The notes under the pieces were generated by a model, which was not told where the DNA came from, did not search any database, and saw only the letters and a list, made by a program, of their open reading frames with translations. DNA of 64,000 bases from Drosophila pseudoobscura. Lineage: Eukaryota > Arthropoda > Insecta > Diptera > Drosophilidae. Below are positions 50,628 to 59,588 of the stretch, piece after piece. The translations under genes and the position numbers were made by a program. Every line of letters starts with the position of its first letter. Position 1 is the first letter of the stretch. The DNA lies in the NCBI RefSeq assembly GCF_009870125.1, contig NC_046679.1, positions 20,646,001-20,710,000 of the forward strand. Direction: 5' to 3'.

Positions 50628-51035
50628 TTAGTGGTGGTAGGCGACAGCGGGGGCGGCGTAGGAGGTGTAGGTGGCAGCGGGAGCTGCGTAGTGGGTGGGA
50701 GCAGCATAGTGGGCCACGGGAGCAACCGTCTTGACGACAGCTGGGGCAGCATAGGTGTGGTAAGCGGGAGCCACAGTCTTGACGACAGCTGGGGCGGCAT
50801 AGGTGTGGTAGGCGGGAGCCACGGTCTTGACCACAGCGGGGGCAGCATAGTGGGCAACAGCGGGAGCGGCGACGGTCTTCACAACAGTCTTGACATGCTC
50901 GAGGGGCACGCGGTTGACGACGGCGTTGAATCCATTGATGGGGTCGGCGGTGTACTGGACGGTGCGCTTGTATCCATCGGAATCGATCAGGGAGTACTCT
51001 CCGCGGACGACATCTCCGTCGCGCTCCTCCACCTG
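49741..51035 (-). repeat. Inverted duplication, outer block, right arm
   Basis: Reverse-complement partner of 44439-45740: the 3' part of Ccp84Ad plus about 0.9 kb of its downstream DNA. Confidence 0.9.
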
Positions 51036-51342
51036 GCTCTTGGAGTCGCCGGAGAGCGAGTCTTGGACATCGTAGGCGTATTTGTACTGGGGATGGGGGT
51101 CGTATTCCTCGGCGGCCTTGGCCAGCACGGGCTGGGCAATTGTCTTGACGACGGCGGGTGCGGCATAGGTGGCCACGGCGGGGGCGGCGTGGTAGACCTG
51201 GGCGGCGGGCAGAAGGCCGGCGTTGGCAGCGGCGATCAGTGCGAAGAGGGCGATGAACTGGAAGGGAAGGGCATTCTGAATGAGGATCTTGGGTCTTTGG
51301 TATGGTATCTGTGTTCTCTCCTGATCGTACCTTGAATGCCAT
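50628..51342 (-). CDS. Ccp84Ad: RR-2 cuticle protein Ccp84Ad
   Basis: Secreted cuticle protein. Exons 51342-51331 (MAFK) and 51257-50628, 73-nt intron (donor AAG|GTACGA, acceptor CCCTTCCAG); 213 residues. Signal peptide [20 protein letters not shown]-2 domain at about 54-122 ([50 protein letters not shown]). From about residue 90 onward the protein is the same as Ccp84Ab, including the [16 protein letters not shown] repeats and the AVAYHH end. The upstream part of the gene differs from Ab, so the sharing is limited to the 3' part and the flank. Name by position. Confidence 0.9.
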
Positions 51343-51444
51343 TTTGATTGGTTTGTGGTTTGGGGCTTGTGCTGCGGTTGCTGCTGCTGTTGGTTGCTGT
51401 GAGGCGAAGAGTGGACTGTGAGGGCAACTGGGCCAACAGTCTGC

Positions 51445-51451
51445 TTTTATA
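51445..51451 (-). promoter_or_regulatory. Ccp84Ad: TATA box of Ccp84Ad
   Basis: TATAAAA on the minus strand, 103 nt upstream of the start codon. Confidence 0.7.
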
Positions 51452-51459
51452 CGTATATG

Positions 51460-52320
51460 GAGCAACTTCTGGTAATGGCTGGCAATGACCACGCTCTCCG
51501 CGTAATTAGTGCAATTCAGTTATGCTAAACGTGGATGGAGAGCAGCGATAGGAGGTGGAAGAGAAGGAGGGAAATTGTAACATTGAAATCGTGCTCTATT
51601 GTACGAAAAATGTCTTTGTGTGCTGTCATCGAAATAAATTCAATTTATCCAAGAAATACGCGTATGCACAGGTATTTCTGTGGCTCCGAAAAACCAGTTT
51701 GCTGCGACTGTTAATGAAAGCGTAAATGGGGAAGTGCATTAAAAAAGCATCCATCAAGTGCAGGGATTTCGAATGGGAGTTGCAACAGATTATTCTATAA
51801 GGATTATTGTAAGACCATATTTGAGGAGTAATTCCACGTTCATATTAATGATATGGTGGCGCATGATTTTAATCTCATTTCGAACTGCAAATCTTTGAAA
51901 TTTTTTCTCTATGCTTAGGAAATTTTGTGAATGATATTTGCTACGGCTCTTCTTTAAGGTATATGTATAATATTGGAAATTGCTTGCATAATCCTCATAG
52001 GGTCGGAAGGGTGGCCCGTCTCTTCTGAAAATCTCCTCCACCCCTAGATCTAATGCCAGTCTTTGTCTTGCAGTTTCTGAAGCTAAAAATTTTTGACAAA
52101 ACACTAATTAAAATTGGATTTGTGTAATCAATAAAATGCAGCTTGGTTTTATAATTAAAGTTTGCCATTTTAAGCAGAACCAAAGAGTTTAAAATGGTGC
52201 GTGACAGTTTTTACAAGCCCCCAGTCCCAGCCCCAGAGGCAGGTGGCATTCGAGGCGCCGCCGCGACAGTGGGCACCGCCAAAAATGAATTCCAATTAGG
52301 TGTCATCAATGTCATTGGAT
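51460..52320. other. Ccp84Ad-Ccp84Ae divergent intergenic region
   Basis: Between two divergent TATA boxes. The left half has nothing recognisable. 51790-52183 holds a doubtful minus-strand open frame, listed separately. Confidence 0.5.
51790..52183 (-). other. Doubtful minus-strand coding remnant or gene
   Basis: Two overlapping minus-strand frames. One begins with an ATG at 52168 (MANFNYKTKLHFIDYTN) and stays open to 51995. The other is open from 52104 to 51790 for about 100 codons and contains RLALDLGVEEIFRRDGPPF and RFAVRNEIKIMRHH, but has no ATG at its start. A possible acceptor TTTTTAG precedes it, and I found no matching donor in phase. It could be a decayed gene, an exon of an unseen gene or chance. 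No family recognised. Confidence 0.2.
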
Positions 52321-52324
52321 CGCG

Positions 52325-52331
52325 TATAAAA
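52325..52331 (+). promoter_or_regulatory. Ccp84Ae: TATA box of Ccp84Ae
   Basis: TATAAAA, followed by TCAGAC (A at 52353) as a likely initiator about 28 nt downstream. The start codon is at 52422. Confidence 0.7.
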
Positions 52332-52421
52332 TCCAATGGCCCGAGACGGGTCAGACATTCAGTGTTTGGCTTTAGCCCAAGACAGCAACTGCAGTAAATC
52401 CAACTAAAAATCCATTCAAAA

Positions 52422-53146
52422 ATGGCCTGCAAGGTTCGTGTGGATAAAGCGAGGACTAAAACAGGATTATCAGTGTACTAAAATTCCCTATCTCTTCCAC
52501 GCAGATCGTGATCGCTTTGGCTCTGTTCGCCGTGGCAGCGCAGGCCGCCGTTCTGAGGACCGTCGCTCCCGTGGCAGTGGCTCCGGCACCCGTCCCCGTC
52601 CTGGCCAAGACCGTCGAATTGGAGGAGGTGGATCCGCATCCCCAGTACTCCTACAGCTACGATGTGCAGGACTCTATCTCCGGCGACAACAAGGGGCATG
52701 TGGAGGAGCGTGACGGAGATTTGGTCCGCGGCGAGTACTCCCTGATCGATGCCGATGGTTTCAAGCGTACTGTGACCTACACCGCCGATTCTATCAATGG
52801 ATTCAATGCTGTTGTCCGACGTGAGCCCATCGTCGCCGTGCAGGCTGAGCCATTGATCAAGGCTGCTCCCGTTGCTGTGGCGGCTCCCCTCGTGAAGGCT
52901 GCTCCTGTTGCTGTGGCAGCACCGATTGTCCGCTCTGCTCCTTTGGCCGTGGCTGCTCCTGTGCTTCGCTCTGCTCCTCTTGCGGTTGCCTCCCCCATTG
53001 TCCGTTCGGCTCCGCTGGCGCTTTCCTCTCCCCTTGTCCGATCTGCCCCTCTGGCGGTGGCTGCCCCAGCACCCATCCTGCGCACCGCTGCCTATTCCAC
53101 GCCTTTGAGGTACACAGCCCCTACCTATACCATTGCCAACTTGTAA
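52422..53146 (+). CDS. Ccp84Ae: RR-2 cuticle protein Ccp84Ae
   Basis: Secreted cuticle protein. Exons 52422-52433 (MACK, not MAFK) and 52505-53146, 71-nt intron with a weak donor AAG|GTTCGT; 217 residues. Signal peptide MACKIVIALALFAVAAQA, RR-2 domain at about 43-112 ([49 protein letters not shown]). The long tail is built from repeats of KAAPVAVAAP and RSAPLAVAAP type and ends RYTAPTYTIANL. It lacks the YHH ending of the Aa-Ad group. Transcribed divergently from Ccp84Ad and in tandem with the next gene. Name by position. Confidence 0.88.
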
Positions 53147-53770
53147 AATCGGACTTTTGTTTTTGTTAATGAATATAAATTGTGATTGTTATGTTAATTT
53201 GAATGGCTTTCATTGTGGGGTCTTTCTAGAGGTCTTATGGTAGAAGATTCTGAGAGTAAGAAGATCAATTCTTACCTTCCCTCAGAGTCTGGATCTTACA
53301 AGAATCTCTTTATCATGTTTTACGCTTCGAATTCTATATGGTTCTCTTCTATTTCTTGTCTAGGTCAGTTCCATTTTGAAATACTCTTTCGGACACTCCT
53401 CTTTTATCTCTTTAAGGTCTCTTTCCTTCCCAATCTACAGATTAATCGGGCAACACAATATCCCACTCAAGGCAGAATAGTGAAAGTGTTCAAAATCCGC
53501 TGAGAGTTTCGCCTATGACACTAAGCCGCAGAGCCCCACATTTGCATTCCCCAAAAGATTGCATAAATTGATATATGTATATATATATATATCTTTTTCG
53601 CATTGCGTGGGCCATTGTAATTGCCCCGTTTCCAGTCAATAAATTAATAAGTTAAATAATAAAAAAAATATACAAAAAAAATGATATCAAAAGTGACAAA
53701 ACTGATTTTTTGGCCAAAAGCAAAATTAATCAATTTCAATTCGCTTTTTTCGAGCTTCGCACTTTTTGCA
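53147..53770. other. Ccp84Ae-Ccp84Af intergenic region
   Basis: No gene. AT-rich, with a (TA)n-type stretch at 53572-53591 and poly(A) runs at 53660-53685. Confidence 0.6.
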
Positions 53771-53774
53771 GGGG

Positions 53775-53782
53775 TATAAAAA
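53775..53782 (+). promoter_or_regulatory. Ccp84Af: TATA box and initiator of Ccp84Af
   Basis: TATAAAAA, with TCATTC (A at 53807) 32 nt downstream, the same initiator as Ccp84Ab. The start codon is at 53884. Confidence 0.7.
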
Positions 53783-53883
53783 GCAGTGCACGCTGGCCAG
53801 TAAATCATTCCACAGCCTCCCTGTCTTCGGAACAGTTAACGGATACCATTAAACCAACCTCCAAACCTCCCAAACTTAGAGCC

Positions 53884-54398
53884 ATGGCCTTCAAGGTGAG
53901 TGATCCTGGTAGTCTAGTAGGTTTTTCTTTCATTAATTGGCTTCATCCTTCCAGTTCTTCGCTGTTCTTGCCCTCGTGGCTGCCGTTAGTGCTGGTGTTG
54001 TTCCTGTCCAGCAGGTGTACCATGCTCCAGCCCCTGCTGTGGCCTATGCCCATGCTCCTGTGGCCGTTGCCCATGCCCAGCCCGTGCTGGCCAAGCACGA
54101 CGATGAGTACGATCCCCATCCCCAGTACAAGTTCGCCTACGATGTGCAGGACGCCCTCTCCGGAGACTCCAAGAGCCAGGTGGAGGAGCGCGACGGCGAT
54201 GTCGTCCATGGCGAGTACTCCCTCAACGACTCTGATGGCTACCGTCGCATTGTGCAGTACACCTCGGACCCCATCAACGGATTCAATGCCGTCGTCAACC
54301 GCGTGCCCCTCGACCATGTCAAGACTGTGGTGAAGTCAGTGGCACCCGTGGCCGTTGCCGCTGCCCCACTGCCAGTGGCCTACCATCAGCACCACTAA
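53884..54398 (+). CDS. Ccp84Af: RR-2 cuticle protein Ccp84Af
   Basis: Secreted cuticle protein. Exons 53884-53895 (MAFK) and 53955-54398, 59-nt intron; 151 residues, the shortest of the cluster because the Ala/Pro/Val tail is almost absent. Signal peptide MAFKFFAVLALVAAVSAG, RR-2 domain at about 54-122 ([50 protein letters not shown]), then VKTVVKSVAPVAVAAAPLP and a YHQHH end. One change from family consensus is YTSD for YTAD. AATAAA at 54449-54454. Name by position. Confidence 0.88.
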
Positions 54399-54454
54399 GG
54401 CTTACGGCTCTCATCCTTCCCTCATCCCTTAACGAAATGTTTTAGATGAATAAA

Positions 54455-56418
54455 TTGTTGAATATTTGTAAGCTCAGAAAATCGAGAGTGTCTTTTTAAT
54501 TGTCTTTTTAATTCCCTAAGAGAGGTAACCAAAATCTAGGCTCTTCCTTAAATTCCTCCCAAAGAAACCTCAACTCCAATGATTATTTACCATTACCTTG
54601 GCTCTTCTTTAAAGCCCTCCTGAGCACATGTATTTTGTAATCAATTTTCTGGTAATCAATTTGCTGGTAATAACTCATTAAGGGCCCTCAAAATTTAAAC
54701 AGGCGTTGGATCTCGGGCCCGACCCATTTTACACCAATCATCGAAAATTGAGGCAGACATCCGATTGGAAAGAAACGCATTGGAACATTTCAATAAAAAA
54801 CCATCTGCGTTCGAAGGCTTATTGAATTTTAATGCATGTAATGTGCCTTTTGGCTTGGATGTGCATTCAAAGCGCGGGGACACCCCCTTGAAAAACCAGT
54901 TAAGGTCAGATGGCTGCATGGTCCGAACCTTTCGCCAAGTCTGGGGCCTGTGTCCGACTCGGCTTGAGAATGATTTACGTGACATTATTGGACTTAAATT
55001 GTTTCCTTTATCTTAAAGTGGCTACCAGATAGGAGGCGGCAGACTTTCGAACGTGGGCAAGTGCAAATATGCCAAGGCAGAGGGCCAGCCATAGCCACAT
55101 GACTGTCACAGAAGTGGACAGGAGACCCCAAACCATGGACAACCGACAGCAGTCAATGGACAACGTGCATGGAGCCACGGACAGCAAAGGTTAAGGTCAC
55201 AGTCAATTTTCATTGTTAATTACCGTTGGAGTGAGCGCTTCGTTGGCCAAAAACGGACCCGTTCCCATGCTTAGCATGTAAGTACACATGCCCAGAGATC
55301 CACAGTAGTCACAACAACCACAGCCGGAGCTTCAAAGATCGACAGTAGCCCGAACCACAGTGTGGCAGCTCGTAATGGCTGTGCGCATGCGCAACGTCTC
55401 GCATCGAGGCCCATAAACGTTTACCAGACGAATTACAACAATGCTCGTGTCGCATTAAAAACCAGCCCAGACCCCGAACCAGACCCATACCCCATCATCA
55501 ATGCGCTTAAGCCCCGTTCACACTAGGCCCCCAGTGCAATGACTACAAAATACAAAAATCTTCTGCGGGTTTCCCCCGTGCCGCTTACAAACTGAACTTG
55601 ACAGCAATTTAGTGGCCACTCGAAATAAATTTATTTGCTTAGTGTAAACGCTTCTTGTCTTGTCGCGACATTCTCTGCGTTCTTGGACGTGTTGGACTCC
55701 GGCTTTGTGTTGGCCATTTACGTTGACATTATTCACTGTTTCACTTCTGTGGACGGAAAGTGTTATTTTGACAGTTTATGTCGAGGAGTGGAGCGTTCTT
55801 TCTTGTAAGGTGACCTTGAAAACGCTTGTAGTTGGTTGAGAGTGAAAGTGAGTTTCGGTTTCTTTTGAGTAAACTTTTGAGTACTTTTCGTGGGACAAAG
55901 CAGAAAGTAAGATGATTATTTGTTGAAAGGAAATGAAGATAATGATTACAGAAGCCCAAGAGAAGATTAAATAGAATGACACAACAATTTAGTGAATGAA
56001 TTTGGAACTTATGGGTAGATAACAAACAATATATAGGTCGCTTCCTGTTGGGGAAGGAAAATAAATAAGGTCTTATTCACACACATAGAATGGAGGCTTT
56101 TGAGATAATCTTTATATATGATCTGGGGCAAATAGTTGGAAATTTTCCATAACGAATTACTGCAACTCGACTCACTTTTAACTCGAGATCAAATGGAATT
56201 TTCTGTTGTTTTTACAGATGTTATATCAATATCGATTCTTAATTGTGTCTCCCTTTTACAGTCTAGTCCCTACCAAGATCTTACAATCCAAATTTCCACT
56301 AAGGACTTTTTTCTTCGCTAAGAGCAATGAATATTACGATTAAGAATACATTTTAAGCATTCCCCCTCCCAAAAACACATAATACTTTTAAGTTTTGCTT
56401 TCATTTAGATCACATCCA
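54455..56418. other. Ccp84Af-Ccp84Ag convergent intergenic region
   Basis: About 2 kb without a gene I can support. Both-strand open frames of 83-96 codons at 54695-55016 overlap each other and match nothing I know. A 55050-55190 stretch repeats GGACA motifs. The rest is AT-rich. Confidence 0.5.
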
Positions 56419-56473
56419 TTTATTCAATAACAACTAACGGCAATTATCTGGTCGTGGCGCCTATTCGGGCACT

Positions 56474-57166
56474 TCAATAGGCGTACGAGATAAGAGGCGA
56501 AGCGTACTGGGTCTTGACGAAAGCGGGTCCGGCTGCGACCAGAGGAGCGGCCTTCACGATGGGTGCTGGGGCAGCGGCATAGCTCAGAGGTGCTGGGGCA
56601 TAGGCTGGGGCAGCAGCATACGCGAGGGGAGCCGGGGCAGCATGATAGGCAAGGGGCGCTGGGGCAGCAGCATAGGCAGCGGTACGGACAGCAACTGGAG
56701 CGGCAGCCACAACGGGAGCGGCACGGACAACTGGAGCTGGGGCGGCGGCAACGGCGGCCACTAGAGGCTCACGACGGACGACGGCATTGAATCCATTGAT
56801 GGGATCGGCGGTGTAGTCCACAATGCGACGGTAGCCATCAGCGTCGTTGAGGGAGTACTGGCCCTGGACAACATCTCCGTCGCGGCTCTCCACCTGGGTC
56901 TTGGAGTCCCCGGAGATGGCATCCTTCACGTCATATCCGTAGGTGTACTGGGGATGGGGATCGTACTCCTCCACCTGGGCGACGGCGGCCAAGGGAGCAG
57001 CAGCCGGGATGAGGCCAGCGCTGGCCACGGCGATGCAGGCGGCGAAGAGGACCACGAACTGGAATTAAGACATGGGCACATTTTAATACACTATTCTTTG
57101 TTCACTTGATATCACAGGTTTTTAGTCCTTGGGGTGGATGAGCATGAGCCTTACTTTGAATGCCAT
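56474..57166 (-). CDS. Ccp84Ag: RR-2 cuticle protein Ccp84Ag
   Basis: Secreted cuticle protein. Exons 57166-57155 (MAFK) and 57058-56474, 96-nt intron (donor AAA|GTAAGG, acceptor TTAATTCCAG); 198 residues. Signal peptide [19 protein letters not shown], a short linker, RR-2 domain at about 34-102 ([50 protein letters not shown]), then an Ala-rich tail with [19 protein letters not shown] and YAPAPLSY repeats, ending SPLISYAY. Minus-strand AATAAA at 56424-56419. Name by position; the letter could differ if the cluster order is not conserved. Confidence 0.86.
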
Positions 57167-58214
57167 TTTTGTTTTGTTTTTGGGGGGTGTTGCTCTAGAT
57201 ACCGTAATTGGTTTTGAACTGATTTTAACAGCGTCCAACTGGGGCTTATATACCGATTTGATGGCAACCTGCCCGATGACGGTGTGCACTTGCGTCACAA
57301 AACGACGCCGACCATATCAAAATGCGAGACGCTCAAGACTAGAAGCAGTCCGTCCCCGAACTGGGGGGATCGGGTATTGGGTAGTACGGTGCACACGATG
57401 GGCGGCTACCAAGGCTGAGTTTTGTGCGATCGGTGACAAAGGCCCCCAGCATAATGCCTTCTTGATTGGATTGGCTTGGATTGGACTTGAGCGGACTTGG
57501 CTCTACAAATTAATATTGGCCTCAGAAGTCGCATGCCCGAACGTGCACTCCAGCCTTTGAATCGATCATCATGATGATGATGATCATTCGCTTTCGAAAA
57601 AATGCCCGTTCGCACTATTATTAAACGATATCGTATGCAGCGCATGCGCAAATGCATAACAACGGTTTTTCAAATCGTCTCTGCACTTGCACCCCCAGCC
57701 CCACACCCATAAACCATTAACCATTATATGGGTATATGGCTTCCCTGCCCCCCACCGCCAGTTAGCGACCTTAAACGTTTAGTTTTTGAGCCGGTCTGTC
57801 GCTCCAGTTGAACGTTAATGGGATTTCAAGCGTATGTTTATGGTGTCGCGCTGTCGCACTTCCGAATGGACACCCAAAACAAAGAGAAGTCAATGCTTAT
57901 CAATGCTTAGGTATTTCTGGTGATATTCTTTTGGATTTAACTTATTTGTAGGGTATTTTTGGGGCTATTCTTTTCAATTAATCATGGCAAGCTGGTTATT
58001 TCCTAGCCATATTTAATGGTGCTAATTGTAGCGGAAGTCCACATTTTGGAGGCCGTTTCAGCATTTACAGCCATTTTTCAATTATCTCCCTTGAGATTAT
58101 AAAGTACTTTCCACTTAAAAATCCCTTGCATTCGACAGTAAAACAAATTTCTTATAAAGAAATGACTTTTAACAGTTTAATTCAAATAAAATCTTCAGCA
58201 AACCAATTTTATAT
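57167..58214. other. Ccp84Ag-Edg84A intergenic region
   Basis: Holds the Ccp84Ag promoter (TATA at 57246-57252) and the 3' flank of Edg84A. A 143-codon plus-strand open frame at 57129-57560 overlaps exon 1 and the promoter of Ccp84Ag in antisense and is not believed. ATCATCATGATGATGATGAT at 57564-57586 is a small palindromic repeat. Confidence 0.6.
57246..57252 (-). promoter_or_regulatory. Ccp84Ag: TATA box of Ccp84Ag
   Basis: TATATAA on the minus strand, 80 nt upstream of the start codon. Confidence 0.65.
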
Positions 58215-58831
58215 CTAGAACACATAAGAAATATGCTGTGGATGCGGCACATGATGCGAGATGATGGCCTGCGATGGGGCTGCATGGTGCACAACATGAT
58301 GGGTGACGGGAGCATGGTGGATCACCGTTGAGGCCGGGCCAAAGGATCGATGGACCACAGCAGACGCCTGAGAGTGCGGCTTCAGGACAGGCAGCTTTTT
58401 CAGAGGCTGCAACTTTACGGGAGCCGCAGGCCTTGCCACAAATGCAGTGGCACTGGAGAGTGGCTCTCGACGAACCACAGCATTGAAGCCACTCTCGGCA
58501 TCGACGCTGTACTCCACAATTCGACGATAGCCATCGGCATCGTTGACAGAGTACTGTCCGCGGACCACATCGCCATCTCGGGACTCCGATTGGGACTTGA
58601 CATCACCGGTTTCGCCATCCTGGACATCATAGTTGAAGGTGTACTGTGGATGGGCATCGAAGGTGTCCTCGCTTCCGACTGATTTCACGGGCAGCAGACC
58701 CGCCTGGACCACGGCAACAAAGGCCACAAAAAATGCAATCTGTGGGGGATGGGATCGAATGGTTGAGTTGATAAATTTCAATGGGAAGTGCCGCACATCT
58801 ACTATACGAGTATGCTTACTCTGTTCAACAT
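58215..58831 (-). CDS. Edg84A: Edg84A, ecdysone-dependent RR-2 pupal cuticle protein
   Basis: Secreted cuticle protein; in D. melanogaster Edg84A is an ecdysone-pulse gene under FTZ-F1 control. Exons 58831-58820 (MLNR) and 58739-58215, 80-nt intron; 178 residues. Signal peptide [20 protein letters not shown]-2 domain at about 28-97 ([53 protein letters not shown]). It differs from the Ccp genes in having [13 protein letters not shown] and [11 protein letters not shown], then a His-rich end [12 protein letters not shown]. These match the known Edg84A C-terminus, so the name rests on sequence. It is the outermost cuticle gene on the labial side. Confidence 0.93.
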
Positions 58832-58918
58832 GTCTGGACGATCTTAATGGAAGATGATTAAGGTTTGTTCCTGTCGGTCGCTGACTTTACACAAATTCAT
58901 TTCGCTGCGGTCTCCAGC

Positions 58919-58925
58919 TTATATA
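58919..58925 (-). promoter_or_regulatory. Edg84A: TATA box of Edg84A
   Basis: TATATAA on the minus strand, 88 nt upstream of the start codon. Confidence 0.65.
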
Positions 58926-59570
58926 CCACACTGGATGCTCATTGACCCAATGCCACACTGCCCTGCATCTGCAGGGGGACCCGCCGGGACCTGTTGCCGT
59001 TCTGTGCTCTCTACAGTGTGGCAAGGTCAACGTAATCAGACCTCCAGTCTCTCGCCTAATTGGAGTCGAGATGCGGCAACAAGTTTGTCAGACATTCGAC
59101 AGGTTTCCAGACCGTTTCCAGCTGCAGGCCCTTCCATATTTTTGCATTAACACTCGACAGGCATTCTGCATTATCATATCTGTGGTTCCTTGAAGAGGCT
59201 AAGAGAAAGATGGTTGGCCCAAGAGTTTTTCCATAAATTATAAAAAGGGGTTCCAGATTTGATGATCAACTACGACGTCGACTACAATATTAATAAGCTT
59301 GTCCTTGCAAGGCTTTTGGTCTTCGTACCATGTCACTAGTTGAGGAGGCACCCTAGTGTCAAGAACAATATTTTTTGATCCAGATATTGATTCAGATCAA
59401 GTGATATATATGTATACATACATATGTATGAATGTATCATATGGAAGGAACTCAGCCCGTGCTGTGTATTCTACATACAGATTACATGCATTTTTCTACA
59501 TCATATCTACATAAGCAGCGAAAAGTATGCTACACTTTTGTGTGCCAAGTAGTTTCCAGTTTTCGTCATT

Positions 59571-59588
59571 CAGTAGTAGTAGTAGTAG
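59571..59588. repeat. (AGT)n microsatellite
   Basis: Six AGT/TAG triplets in the region upstream of the expected labial gene. Confidence 0.75.

Noticed and set aside
50557-51492. 311-codon minus-strand frame over Ccp84Ad
   Set aside because: Out-of-frame reading of the same repeats (Arg/Pro/Cys-rich). The true frame is the RR-2 protein.
54695-55016. Overlapping frames of 96 (-) and 83 (+) codons between Ccp84Af and Ccp84Ag
   Set aside because: Neither has splice, TATA or family support, and both cannot be right; left as unexplained intergenic DNA.
57129-57560. 143-codon plus-strand frame upstream of Ccp84Ag
   Set aside because: Runs antisense through Ccp84Ag exon 1, TATA box and upstream DNA; composition not protein-like beyond the first residues.
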